A DNA stretch of 64,000 nucleotides, taken from NCBI RefSeq assembly GCF_000698125.1, contig NZ_BAXA01000004.1:223095-287094 (forward strand), given 5' to 3'. The stretch's first letter is position 1. Every line of letters begins with the position of its first letter. A program made the translations under genes and the position numbers. The notes under the pieces were generated by a model that worked only from the letters and a program-made list of their open reading frames with translations, was not told the origin of the DNA and ran no database searches. Shown here one piece after another: positions 1 through 8,504 of this stretch. This DNA comes from Geomicrobium sp. JCM 19038 (GTDB lineage: Bacteria; Bacillota; Bacilli; Bacillales; Marinococcaceae).

Positions 1-615
1 CTTACAACAGAGGAGTTTGTCACGATCGGTTCTGTTCTCCATATCTTTATTATGTTGTACAGTTTTGTGCTCGTGACCGGAGCAATCTCAGGTGAAGCAT
101 CTACAGGTACGATCAAGCAATTACTCATAAAACCAGTATCACGTCATCGAGTACTGTTATCAAAGTGGTTGACGAATTTAGTGATTAGCTTTTTGCTTTA
201 TTGTTTTGTGTTAGCGTTGCTTTTCGCTTTTGGGTTGTTCTTTCCGCACGTCGTACCACTTTCGTCAACGTTCTATTACTTATTCGAAACCGCATTGTAT
301 ACGACGCCGTCACTTATCTTTTATGTAGCGCTAGCAACGTTAATTGCGGTTATTACTAAAAACACCGCCGTTACGATTGTACTAACAATTTTACCGTATT
401 TTTTCGCAGATTTGTTCGTATTGCTTGCTGCTGAATATGACTGGGCTTCTTGGATTGTGTTTGCTCATATTGATGTGTTTAACAACTACAATCCCGTCTC
501 CTTAGCTCCGGCTCCATTCCCATCGATGTGGGCGTCAATTGGATTTCTACTTATTCATATCGCATTGATGTTGGCAATCGCCCACGTGATTTACAAAAGA
601 CAGGACGTTTTATAG
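1..615 (+). CDS. ABC-2 type transporter permease, 3' part only
   Basis: The reading frame is open from the first base, so the gene begins upstream of the window. The visible 204 residues contain about five hydrophobic segments. An early loop with the pattern SGEASTGTIKQLL followed by Arg and Lys residues is typical of ABC-2 permeases, where the phrase 'E..tGT...ll..P.sR..l...K' precedes a membrane span. The protein would form the membrane part of an exporter whose ATPase must lie upstream, outside the window. Substrate cannot be inferred. The stop codon sits in the loop of an 11-bp inverted repeat. Confidence 0.8.
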   Translation, partial: LTTEEFVTIGSVLHIFIMLYSFVLVTGAISGEASTGTIKQLLIKPVSRHRVLLSKWLTNLVISFLLYCFVLALLFAFGLFFPHVVPLSSTFYYLFETALYTTPSLIFYVALATLIAVITKNTAVTIVLTILPYFFADLFVLLAAEYDWASWIVFAHIDVFNNYNPVSLAPAPFPSMWASIGFLLIHIALMLAIAHVIYKRQDVL

Positions 616-626
616 CGTCCTGTCTT
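597..626 (+). terminator. Hairpin at the end of the ABC-2 permease
   Basis: An 11-bp perfect stem (AAGACAGGACG / CGTCCTGTCTT) has the stop codon of the permease in its loop. No T-tract follows, so factor-independent termination is uncertain. Confidence 0.45.
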
Positions 627-781
627 GAATTGTTGAAGAGATCTTGGATAAGGGATTTCTTTTAGAGAGGTTTGGTGGAGATTTTAGTAATCTAACTTCA
701 ATTTTGGAGCCAACTCCCAACATACAGACACTTATGTGGTGGTTCCAAACACTTCGCGTGTTTCTTTCTCTATAAAGACGC

Positions 782-812
782 AAAAATCGAGGAGAATTCT
801 CCTCGATTTTTT
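782..812. terminator. Bidirectional intrinsic terminator
   Basis: A 15-bp palindromic arm (AAAAATCGAGGAGAA and its complement) has A-runs on one side and T-runs on the other. It lies just after the stop of the minus-strand universal-stress gene and can serve convergent transcription from both sides. Confidence 0.75.
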
Positions 813-817
813 GCATT

Positions 818-1474
818 TTATAACATCCTATCTTTTTCTTCATCAATATCTACGAGGGACTCGACGACCCCATCGTTGACTCGGACTTCAAACACACGGT
901 TGTCTTTTTGGAAAGCGAACAAGCCATTGTTGAAATCGGTTTGCAAGTATTTGAAGAAGACACCTTCGTAATCACAGTTTTTCTGGTGATCGAAATTTAG
1001 CGTATACGTGTGATCGTCATTTTTATATAAATAAGCAGTAACCCCACGCTCGAAGTTCCAATCTTCTTCTTCATCAGCACGAGGCTTCGGCACGACGTGC
1101 AAGTCAGCTGAAGGAATATCATGTAGGAGAATGTCGATAATCGAACCGCCAATTAAAGCTGTCCACAAGTTTTCCACACGTTGGCCAATGACGATTTGAG
1201 TTGCATCAATTTCCTTTGCAATTCGTTTGATGACCTTCGAAATATTATGGGCATGACTTTCTTCTACAATTAATTCTGCACCGTAGTCTGTTGCCATTTC
1301 TTTGAAAATACTCATATCAACTTCTCGATCATTTTTGTAATCGTCTTGTGGGAGGGAATCAAAGACGAGAATGTAGAGATTTGCTTCCGTTGTTTTGGCA
1401 AGCTCTGATCCTCGTTTAATCAGTCGTGCTCCGTGGTGTCCATAATTGACGCAAACAAGAATATTCTCAGCCAT
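818..1474 (-). CDS. Universal stress protein with a C-terminal accessory domain (copy 1)
   Basis: Residues 1-130 form a UspA-like alpha/beta domain: an ILVCVNYG first strand, a VIGQR motif after the fourth strand, and LWTALIGGS followed by VHVVP-like end strands. The arrangement resembles the Usp domain of KdpD. Residues 135-219 form a second domain beginning EEDWNFERGV with the signature FFKYLQTDFNNG; I do not recognise it as a named family. The same two-domain layout recurs in the gene just upstream, so this is a tandem duplication. The start is set at the second ATG because AAAAGGATGA is well spaced from it; an ATG three codons earlier is possible. Nucleotide-binding stress protein is the general family role; the exact function is unknown. 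Confidence 0.75.
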   Translation of the reverse strand: MAENILVCVNYGHHGARLIKRGSELAKTTEANLYILVFDSLPQDDYKNDREVDMSIFKEMATDYGAELIVEESHAHNISKVIKRIAKEIDATQIVIGQRVENLWTALIGGSIIDILLHDIPSADLHVVPKPRADEEEDWNFERGVTAYLYKNDDHTYTLNFDHQKNCDYEGVFFKYLQTDFNNGLFAFQKDNRVFEVRVNDGVVESLVDIDEEKDRML

Positions 1475-1488
1475 CAGTATCATCCTTT

Positions 1489-2159
1489 TTAAGCTTGTTG
1501 TTCAAAATGATCCGTTAGTTCGTGAATAATGCCTTTTCTAACGTGTGCTTCGGTAATGCGGTCGTCATCATAGAAGGCAAACCGACCGTTGTTAAAGTCA
1601 GTATGACGATGTTTAAAGAAAACCCCTTCATGTGATTCGTCGCCTGTCCGGTGGAAATCGACGAAGTACGTTCCATTGTATATAGGAAAAAGGTAAGCAT
1701 CGACTCCTTTATCAAACGTCCAATCTTCTTCTTCATGAGCATGTTCATGGGGGATCATGTGCACATTCACAGAAGGAATGTCTTTTGAAAGGTGATCAAT
1801 GGTAGATTTCCCGATCCATTTGCGCCATAAACTCTCAATTGATTGGCCAACGATTAAATGTGTAGCTTGAACTTCTTTCGCAGTCTCGGCATGAGTTTCC
1901 GGTTGGTCAATGGTTTTCCTTCGCTTATGAGTAAGTCCGCTTCGTATTTTAGGGCGAGCTTTTGGAATAAAGACATCCCTACGATGCGATGCGCCTCGTC
2001 TTCTTCACAAGCCATATTATCGAATAAAAAAATGGTCGTATGGTGGGATGTATGATCGATGGTTTGTAATGCCTGTTCAATAAAGCGAAGTCCGTTTTTG
2101 CCATGTTGCACACAGACGAGAGTATGATGTATCTTTGCAGAGTTTTGCAACGGTGTCAC
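1489..2159 (-). CDS. Universal stress protein with a C-terminal accessory domain (copy 2), frameshifted
   Basis: This is the paralogue of the downstream gene: N-terminal Usp-like domain, then a C-terminal domain starting EEDWTFDKGV with the same FFKHRHTDFNNG signature. The frame breaks near 1905 in a run of A (GGAAAACC). Adding one A restores the continuous sequence GKTIDQPETHAE, then HLIVGQSIESLW, which aligns with the VIGQRVENLW of copy 1. Repaired length is about 223 residues. The start is GTG at 2159 or TTG at 2147; an AAAGGA site favours the latter. Spacing of 14 bases to copy 1 suggests one transcript. The break is more likely a sequencing error than a real mutation, because both halves remain well conserved. 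Confidence 0.7.
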
Positions 2160-2240
2160 GTCCTTTAACAGTCAATTTGTGACACAGTTTGCCCAAACAG
2201 ACGTCTTTTTATGCAGTGATGGGAAGTTCACAACAAACTA

Positions 2241-2264
2241 AAAAACCTTCCAGATCGGAAGGTT
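2241..2264 (-). terminator. Intrinsic terminator of the DUF1206 gene
   Basis: Read on the minus strand, an 8-bp stem (AACCTTCC / GGAAGGTT) with a 5-base loop is followed by TTTTT. It overlaps the stop codon of the DUF1206 gene. Confidence 0.75.
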
Positions 2265-3065
2265 AGAAACGCATCTGCTCATAATACGCTCGGACAAACG
2301 CATACACGCCATATGCGACGAGTCCAAAAGCAACAATCGCTAACCAGACATCTCCAAACGGTTGTTGCTGCAGGGTTGCAAGGGCATCGTCAAACCCCCG
2401 TGCTTCATTCGGATCCGAACGGTGAGCGGTGATCATGAAAAAGTAACCGATCATCATAAACAGGATGGAGCGTGCGCCAAATCCTATCTTCCCTGTCATC
2501 GTAGCAAAATGCTTTTCTTTTGGTGTCATTTCATACGATTTAAAGCCGTCGCGGTGCGTGTTCGTTAGTGCAGAGTAAAATTGCAGGAAGCCTGCAACCA
2601 AGATCCCTAGTCCGATAATAAAAACGATCATCGCACCGTAAGCTTAGACAACAAATAAGAGGAAAAGGTCGTTTCGTTATAGGTATCTTGGCTAAATTGA
2701 TGGAGAGCAAAGCGAAAAGATTGAATGCAAATTAAACTATAAACCAACGCGCTAAACAGATACGTCCCGCGTTGAAAAAGACCACCAAGTGCAGTGCCGT
2801 GATTATCCACATCTTTAAACGTTTTTAACAACATCAACATAATATAGCCAATCAACCCAAAGCCGATTGCAAAGAGCAAAAATTGCCCGAAAGGCAACCG
2901 TGAAAGTGATCGCAGTGCCCCTGTTGTATTCTCTGTATCTCCGCCAAGGTTAAACGCGGCAAGTAGCGCGAGAATACCAATAAGGATAAATACGGTTCCT
3001 TGACACATATAACCGAATCGAGCAAAACGTTGCAACCAAGGAACCGTCTGTTGAGATGGCTTCAT
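2263..3065 (-). CDS. DUF1206 family integral membrane protein, frameshifted
   Basis: The protein has about six membrane segments arranged as repeated two-helix units, each opening with a Gly-rich helix (ARFGYMCQG, LGGLFQRGTY, GKIGFGARS), the pattern of DUF1206. The frame breaks near 2643. One extra C restores LLSKPYGAMIVFIIGLG, which runs straight into the second half, and gives about 267 residues, the usual family length. The two halves could look like overlapping genes, but neither alone would hold the full repeat set. The start ATG at 3065 has GAGGAGGA six bases upstream. Function is unknown; it lies alone between the stress proteins and the Bce module. Confidence 0.75.
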
Positions 3066-3200
3066 CACTCGTCCTCCTCGTTGTACATATGTATCGATCG
3101 GCTTGCTTAATTAGAATCAAAATGGTGAATCTTCAAGTATGAAAGACCGAGTCGCTCACTTGTTAGGATGACAGGTGAGCAATAAAAGTGATCGCTAACA

Positions 3201-3240
3201 AAAACCTCCCACTAACGTATTCACTACGTAAACGGGAGGT
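3201..3240 (-). terminator. Intrinsic terminator of the bce-type operon
   Basis: On the minus strand, ACCTCCC pairs with GGGAGGT around a loop that contains a smaller palindrome, and is followed by TTTTTG. It lies 20 bases after the permease stop. Confidence 0.75.
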
Positions 3241-3261
3241 GTCTTATTTAGAATCAATTTC

Positions 3262-5172
3262 TTATGATTTGTATGCGGCACGCACGAAGTAATAACGTGT
3301 GATAAAGAAATAGATGAGTTGTAAAAGGGCACCAATTCCGATGACGAGCAAACCGTTCCATAACAACATTGAACCGGCAGCACCTTCGAGCATGCTGTTT
3401 AGCATTAAAAAGGCAAAGCTCGCATGTAATGCACCAACAAGATACGGGGTGAAAAAGAGAAAGCGGATTTTAGATCCAAGAATCTTCTTTGCTTCTTTTT
3501 TCGTTAATCCAATTCGTTTAAGCGAGAGTAATTGTTTCTTTGTATCTTCAAGTTCAGTAAACAGTTTTAGATAAAGCATGCTTCCTTGAACAATGAAGAA
3601 TAGTAAGCTCACAAAGATGCCGATAAACAGTGTTAGTGAAAACGTCTGCATGACCATTTGATAGTCTGAGGCGTTGGCCTGAACGAAATACGACTGGTCT
3701 CCGGATTCGGCAGCTTCGCGAATTTCATTCGAAACGTCGCCTTGTTCTTTCCAATTATCCAATTCATATCCGTAAGCTTGGTAACGTTCGTCAACGACAG
3801 ATCCCCATTGTGCATAGGTTTCATCAGGGACAATGAATTGTATCCAGCCACTACTTGCTGTGGACAAGATCGGACGATCAGTGAAGTCATAAACTTTGTA
3901 CGCCTCGTTATAGACGTTTATGACATCTCCCTCCTTTAGAGAGTAGTCAGGACTGTTTTGGATAAACGGTGCTGCTACAAAGAGTTCGTCTGATTGTAAA
4001 TTTAGCTGAGGTAAATCCATATCTAAGGCAATGTCGTTGTACGCTGATTCAGAAAGTGCAATGGCATCTGTTTCTAGACTCCCTTTTTGGAAGTCGATTG
4101 GCGTAACTTCTGTATCAATCGTATACAAAATATCCGTGTCGTGCTTTGCGAGAATCGCATCAGCGGTTTCTTTCTCTAAGATTGGTTCATCTTCATCATA
4201 GTTGTACCAAGCAATCGTTGTTGCCATTTGATTCGTTGCCATTCGAATGGTCGAATCGAAGAGAAGGTAGACGGTTCCACCTGCCGTTAAGACGACTGCA
4301 ATAATCGTCGAAGTTAAAAACAACATGTTGGCGTAATCTTTTAAACGGAAAAGAATATTCGTACGCGTTACAAGGTTTGTTCCGTTGTAGAACGACGGTT
4401 GATCATATAGCTTCTTATATAAAGCGACCGTTCCTTGTCGAAACAACAAATAGGAACCGGTGACGACGAGAAACAAGATTGGTGGTATTAAGAAAACGGC
4501 AAGCATGATCGATGCGGTAGCTGCAATTGTGTAGCCTGCAATGAGCAAAATTAACCCTAGGATCGTTAGCATCCAAGAGAACTTTGGCATATGTTTCGGT
4601 TTTCGTGCGTCTTTTAGGAGATCTTGAATGTTCGCTTTTCGTAATCGCCAAAATGAAAGTAGCGTGAGCACTTGGAATAAGACAAAGAATCCAAGAGCAG
4701 TTAATAAATACGCAAATAAAACGAACTGAAACTCAATCGGTGACTCGGTTCCGAGCATGGACGACATAAGCATTAAGAACAGCTTAGAGAATAAAGTTCC
4801 AATTCCTAGTCCAACTAGAATCGCGGTCGCTGAAATGAGCGTTTGCTCAAAATAAACTAAACGACACAATTGACGTTTGCTCATCCCGAATAACGATAGA
4901 AGACCGAATTCTTTTGATCGTGTGCTTAAGAAGACACGATTAGAATAAGCGATAAAGAAAATTGAGAACAGAATAATAATGACTTGAGCCATAATCATTC
5001 CTGTGCGCACGGCATCTCCGCCGCGAATATCCCCGTTCAAAACGTCGGGGTGGAAGACAAATTGTGCATAAATAAAGAACACAGACACCGCAAAAACACA
5101 ACTTAAAAAGTATGCAGCATAACGTTGAGCGTGACCCGTGAGGTTTTTACGAGCGAGTTTTGTAATCGTCAC
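3262..5172 (-). CDS. BceB-type ABC transporter permease (FtsX family)
   Basis: This is the membrane part of a peptide-antibiotic resistance/flux-sensing transporter. It has about ten membrane helices, FtsX domains near residues 60-210 and 520-630, and a large extracytoplasmic loop of roughly 220 residues between helices 7 and 8, the hallmark of BceB proteins that bind lipid II-cycle intermediates with the drug. The GTG start at 5172 has GGAGG eight bases upstream and overlaps the ATPase gene by 26 bases; an upstream in-frame extension lacks a ribosome site. It is last in the order regulator-kinase-ATPase-permease and is followed by a terminator. Which peptide it handles cannot be told from sequence. 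Confidence 0.9.
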   Translation of the reverse strand: MTITKLARKNLTGHAQRYAAYFLSCVFAVSVFFIYAQFVFHPDVLNGDIRGGDAVRTGMIMAQVIIILFSIFFIAYSNRVFLSTRSKEFGLLSLFGMSKRQLCRLVYFEQTLISATAILVGLGIGTLFSKLFLMLMSSMLGTESPIEFQFVLFAYLLTALGFFVLFQVLTLLSFWRLRKANIQDLLKDARKPKHMPKFSWMLTILGLILLIAGYTIAATASIMLAVFLIPPILFLVVTGSYLLFRQGTVALYKKLYDQPSFYNGTNLVTRTNILFRLKDYANMLFLTSTIIAVVLTAGGTVYLLFDSTIRMATNQMATTIAWYNYDEDEPILEKETADAILAKHDTDILYTIDTEVTPIDFQKGSLETDAIALSESAYNDIALDMDLPQLNLQSDELFVAAPFIQNSPDYSLKEGDVINVYNEAYKVYDFTDRPILSTASSGWIQFIVPDETYAQWGSVVDERYQAYGYELDNWKEQGDVSNEIREAAESGDQSYFVQANASDYQMVMQTFSLTLFIGIFVSLLFFIVQGSMLYLKLFTELEDTKKQLLSLKRIGLTKKEAKKILGSKIRFLFFTPYLVGALHASFAFLMLNSMLEGAAGSMLLWNGLLVIGIGALLQLIYFFITRYYFVRAAYKS

Positions 5173-5926
5173 TAAAGTCACCTCCGAGTACAGAAAGCGT
5201 GTCGAGTACCTTCTGGTAAAACGTCTGCTGACGCTCGCCTTTACGGATTTCAGAGAAGAACTGACCGTCTTTGATGAAGACAATTCGATCGCAATAGCTC
5301 GCTGCTGTAGCGTCGTGGGTAACCATGAGAATGGTTGCGCCCTCATCTTTATTCATCGTTGTCATCGTATCCATCACTTGTCTTGCTGACTTGGAATCTA
5401 GATTTCCGGTCGGCTCGTCTGCAAGTACAATTTTCGGATCATGAATAACCGCTCTAGCACATGCTGTTCGCTGTTGTTGACCACCTGAAATTTCAGTCGT
5501 TCTCTTGTCTAAAATGTCTTGAATACCGAGTTGGTCTGCAAGCAAATCAAGGCGATTGTTCATCGTCTTGTGTGACGTCTTATCGAGTGCTAGTGGCAAT
5601 AGAATGTTCTCTCGAACCGTTAACGTGTCGAGTAAATTAAAATCTTGAAAGACAAAACCAAGTTGTCTACGGCGAAACTGTGCTAATTGGCTATCATTTA
5701 ACGTAGCAGGGTCTGTCCCGTCAATTAGGAACGTTCCTGACGTTGGTTTATCAATCGTTGCGAGTAAGTTTAATAAGGTTGTTTTTCCGCTACCAGATGG
5801 TCCCATGACCCCAACAAATTCTCCGCGCTCAACCGACATGTTAAAATTCGATAATGCTTTATAAGATAGGCCTTCTTTTTTAGGGTAATACGTCTTACTA
5901 ATGGCATCGACGTGTAGAAGTGTCAT
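5147..5926 (-). CDS. BceA-type ABC transporter ATPase
   Basis: This 259-residue ATPase has Walker A GPSGSGKTT (near residue 42), the Q-loop phrase FQDFNLLDTLTVREN characteristic of the MacB/LolD/BceA group, the signature SGGQQQR, Walker B IVLADEPTGNLDS, and the H-loop histidine in MVTHD. It powers the partner permease encoded directly downstream, whose start it overlaps. The AGGAGAGA site is well placed for the ATG. In known Bce modules the transporter also tells the histidine kinase about drug flux; the gene order here fits that role. Confidence 0.93.
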   Translation of the reverse strand: MTLLHVDAISKTYYPKKEGLSYKALSNFNMSVERGEFVGVMGPSGSGKTTLLNLLATIDKPTSGTFLIDGTDPATLNDSQLAQFRRRQLGFVFQDFNLLDTLTVRENILLPLALDKTSHKTMNNRLDLLADQLGIQDILDKRTTEISGGQQQRTACARAVIHDPKIVLADEPTGNLDSKSARQVMDTMTTMNKDEGATILMVTHDATAASYCDRIVFIKDGQFFSEIRKGERQQTFYQKVLDTLSVLGGDFSDDYKTRS

Positions 5927-6017
5927 TTGGAATCTCTCCTTTACTGTTGTGAGTTTAGTATAGCGATTGAGATCCCGCTCTTCCCATCGATTGTTCTTTC
6001 ATAACCTTACAAACTTG

Positions 6018-7070
6018 TCATAAAGTTTTGCTCGTAAATGTAAGACGCACGGTCGTTCCTCGTTCTAATTCAGAATCAATCGTTAAGGAATGACCTAATT
6101 GATTGGCGATTGTGCGTGCGAGATAAAGCCCCATTCCGGTTGATTCTGTTTTTTTACGACCGTTATCCCCAGTAAAGAATGGTTCAAATACACGGGGGAG
6201 ATCGTGTGTTGGAATTCCGATCCCTGAGTCTTGGATAAAGAGCGACACACTTTCTCGTTCTTGTTTAATTTTACAAGTGATTTTGTTTCCATCTCCGTGA
6301 TGGGAATAGTTAATTGCATTAATGATTAATTGTTTAATCACGGTACGTAACCATTTGGAGTCACTGTATACGATCGTTTGATCGGTGTCTTCTACAATTT
6401 GAGGGTAAAGGTTACGTCGAATGAATTGACGTTTTTCCTCATTGATCACTTCACGTAATAGCTGTGTTAATTCAACAGGCTCGGCACGGAAATCGAGGGA
6501 GAAGTGATCTAAACGTGCGAGTTGCAACATGAGTTCAAGACCGTGTCGAAAGCGATCATTCTCATCTTGAATGTCGTTGAAAAACGTTTGGACATGATCG
6601 TCACCCGCCTGTTTTTTCCCTTCTTGAGAGAGAAGTGAAATGACACTCATTGGTGTTTTCATATGATGAACCCATTGGTTAATAAACGTTTCGTGTTGCT
6701 TTCGATCGGTTTCATATTGAATGATTTGATCGTGAGTGTGAACATCGACCGTGCGAATGACATCCAGCATTCGTTTTGTCGTTTGTGTAGGTGCTTGGCG
6801 GTGTGTAAGCTTGCGGATCTCATCCAACGAGGTCGAATGTGGATCAATGGCATACAACTGTTTCAAAAACGACCGGTGTCTTACGTAATCAATCAATAAA
6901 CCAGCACAAAGAAAAAGGGACGCGAGGAGAAGCATATAGACATAGGTTGAGAAGCTCTGTTCTCCCCCTGAAAAGCTGATTAAAAGTACAGCAATTAAAA
7001 TGGTGATGAGCGTACTAAAGTAAATGAGTACAATGAGCGGTAACCGGTCGTGCAGAAAATCTTTTAGCAT
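6018..7070 (-). CDS. BceS-type intramembrane-sensing histidine kinase
   Basis: This 350-residue kinase has two membrane helices in the first 60 residues and almost no extracellular loop, the layout of kinases that sense through a Bce transporter. The phospho-acceptor is in WVHHMKTPMSV (about residue 133). The ATPase domain shows the N-box INAINYSHHG, G1 DSGIGIP and G2 GMGLYLAR. The gene starts 12 bases after the regulator with AAGGAGG. Partner proteins are the neighbouring regulator and transporter; expected output is induction of bceAB on drug challenge. Confidence 0.9.
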   Translation of the reverse strand: MLKDFLHDRLPLIVLIYFSTLITILIAVLLISFSGGEQSFSTYVYMLLLASLFLCAGLLIDYVRHRSFLKQLYAIDPHSTSLDEIRKLTHRQAPTQTTKRMLDVIRTVDVHTHDQIIQYETDRKQHETFINQWVHHMKTPMSVISLLSQEGKKQAGDDHVQTFFNDIQDENDRFRHGLELMLQLARLDHFSLDFRAEPVELTQLLREVINEEKRQFIRRNLYPQIVEDTDQTIVYSDSKWLRTVIKQLIINAINYSHHGDGNKITCKIKQERESVSLFIQDSGIGIPTHDLPRVFEPFFTGDNGRKKTESTGMGLYLARTIANQLGHSLTIDSELERGTTVRLTFTSKTL

Positions 7071-7082
7071 AACATTGCCTCC

Positions 7083-7772
7083 TTACCAATTCACTCGAAG
7101 TCGGTATCCTTGACCTCGCACCGTATGAATGGCATCTACAATGCCAATCTCTTGCAGTCGTTTTCGTACACGGTTGACGTTTACAGAAAGCGTATTGTCA
7201 TCCACAAAATCAACCTCATCCCAAAGTGATTCCAACAAATCATCTCGGCTAACGATTTGGTCAGGTTGGGCAATGAGTTTTGCAAATAGGAGGAATTCTT
7301 TTTTGGAGAGTTCAATTCGTGATTGCTTAAATTCAATTTCGTTTTTGTTAGGGTAGATAATCAGCCCATTGATTTCTTTTTGCTCGGAGTCTGTATTGTT
7401 CGCGTATTCTCCGTACGTACGTCGTAACGCACTTTTGATTTTGGCGGTTACAACGTCCAAATGAAAAGGCTTTGTAATGTAATCATCGCCACCATGCTCA
7501 ATGGCCAATACTTGGTTCATTTCATCGGTACGAGCTGAGATGAAAATAACCGGTGCATTAGAAAAAGTTCTAATTTGGCGGCACCAATGAAAGCCGTCGA
7601 AATAGGGTAAATTAATATCTAACAAAATTAGGTCGGGATTGTGTTCAATCACTTCAGCTTTAACATCATCAAACTGGTTTGTATAGCTCACGTGATAACC
7701 GTAACGTCCGAGATGTTGACCGAGTAACGTTGCGATTTGCTGATCGTCTTCAACAATATAGATTGAGTACAT
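7083..7772 (-). CDS. BceR-type OmpR-family response regulator
   Basis: This 229-residue protein has an N-terminal receiver with phospho-acceptor Asp in LILLDINLP (about residue 52), Ser/Thr in IFISAR and Lys in YITKPF, then a winged-helix C-terminal domain ending in VRGQGYRL, typical of OmpR/PhoB regulators. It is the first gene of the bce-type operon and is divergent from the surface-protein gene at 7928. The 155-base spacer must hold both promoters; I could not identify a clear BceR inverted repeat. Confidence 0.9.
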   Translation of the reverse strand: MYSIYIVEDDQQIATLLGQHLGRYGYHVSYTNQFDDVKAEVIEHNPDLILLDINLPYFDGFHWCRQIRTFSNAPVIFISARTDEMNQVLAIEHGGDDYITKPFHLDVVTAKIKSALRRTYGEYANNTDSEQKEINGLIIYPNKNEIEFKQSRIELSKKEFLLFAKLIAQPDQIVSRDDLLESLWDEVDFVDDNTLSVNVNRVRKRLQEIGIVDAIHTVRGQGYRLRVNW

Positions 7773-7927
7773 GTGTAGTCTCTCCTTTGCTTGTTCGTAT
7801 CATAACAAAAGAAATCAGTTTGTTGATAGTCTTCACAGAAAAGATCCGCATTTTCACTAGGGCAAACGCAAAGGCAAACATGCTCTTGCCTGTATACACT
7901 GTAAGGAATAACAGGAGGTGAAAATGG

Positions 7928-8452
7928 ATGGTTAGACCTAATCCTTTTCAAAATAGTCGTTATTGTGAGAATGGCATTGAGATTAACAACAACCTAATTA
8001 ACGGGCCAGGAGTAGTAGGTGGAGGCGTCGTTCCAACATCGCCAACCGTTCCTACACTTCCAGGGGATTTGGACTTCGGAATTTTTAACAGCCCGACTGT
8101 CGATAGTTCAACACCGCCTTTAGCAGTCCCGTTAGCGACTAACGTACAACTCGTTGGTACTGCAATTACTCATACACCTGGTGAGGCAGCAATTAATTTA
8201 GTTGAGCCTGGAACGTATACAATTTCTTATAATGCAGAAGCCGCACCACTAACTGTAGGTGGACCTGTTGGATTACTTCTTCGTCAAGATCAAGTTGATT
8301 TAGTGGAGTCTGCTGATACGGGTGTTGGAGCGACATTTTTATCAGGTGCAGCAACTGTAGCGGTGACAACCGTTCCTGCTGTCATTACGCTTTCTTCTTC
8401 TCAAGCTTCAACACTCACAGATGTGAATGTAACCGTTATTAAAACAGCGTAA
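7928..8452 (+). CDS. Putative surface or exosporium-like protein with an NNLING tag
   Basis: The 174-residue protein has no signal peptide or membrane helix. Residues 15-30 read GIEINNNLINGPG, then a Gly/Pro/Thr/Val linker (about residues 30-55), then about 120 residues rich in Thr, Val and Ala with alternating beta-strand patterning (YTISYNAE near residue 100), resembling C-terminal domains of spore-surface BclA-type proteins. The same NNLING.G plus Pro-rich start occurs in the beta-propeller protein at 60972. ATG 7928 is chosen: AGGAGGTG is seven bases upstream, while ATG 7924 leads to an immediate stop. Spore localisation is inference from composition only; it could equally be another cell-surface protein. 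Confidence 0.6.
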   Translation: MVRPNPFQNSRYCENGIEINNNLINGPGVVGGGVVPTSPTVPTLPGDLDFGIFNSPTVDSSTPPLAVPLATNVQLVGTAITHTPGEAAINLVEPGTYTISYNAEAAPLTVGGPVGLLLRQDQVDLVESADTGVGATFLSGAATVAVTTVPAVITLSSSQASTLTDVNVTVIKTA

Positions 8453-8466
8453 TCAACAAGAAGATT

Positions 8467-8494
8467 AAGACCCCCTTACACGTAAGGGGGTCTT
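8467..8494. terminator. Bidirectional terminator
   Basis: A 12-bp perfect stem (AAGACCCCCTTA / TAAGGGGGTCTT) with a 4-base loop lies between the convergent surface-protein and transporter genes. T-tracts are short on both sides. Confidence 0.65.
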
Positions 8495-8504
8495 AATTGA
8501 ATAG

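Noticed and set aside
610..846. Minus-strand frame of 78 codons
   Set aside because: It runs across the bidirectional terminator at 782-812 and overlaps the Usp gene; no ribosome site or recognisable sequence.
2628..3068. DUF1206 region read as two overlapping genes
   Set aside because: A single extra C joins the halves in a conserved loop; separate genes would break the repeat units.
7860..7927. Sigma-K promoter ahead of the NNLING surface protein
   Set aside because: TATACACTGTA does not give the CATANNNTA pattern at correct spacing, so it cannot support spore-specific expression.
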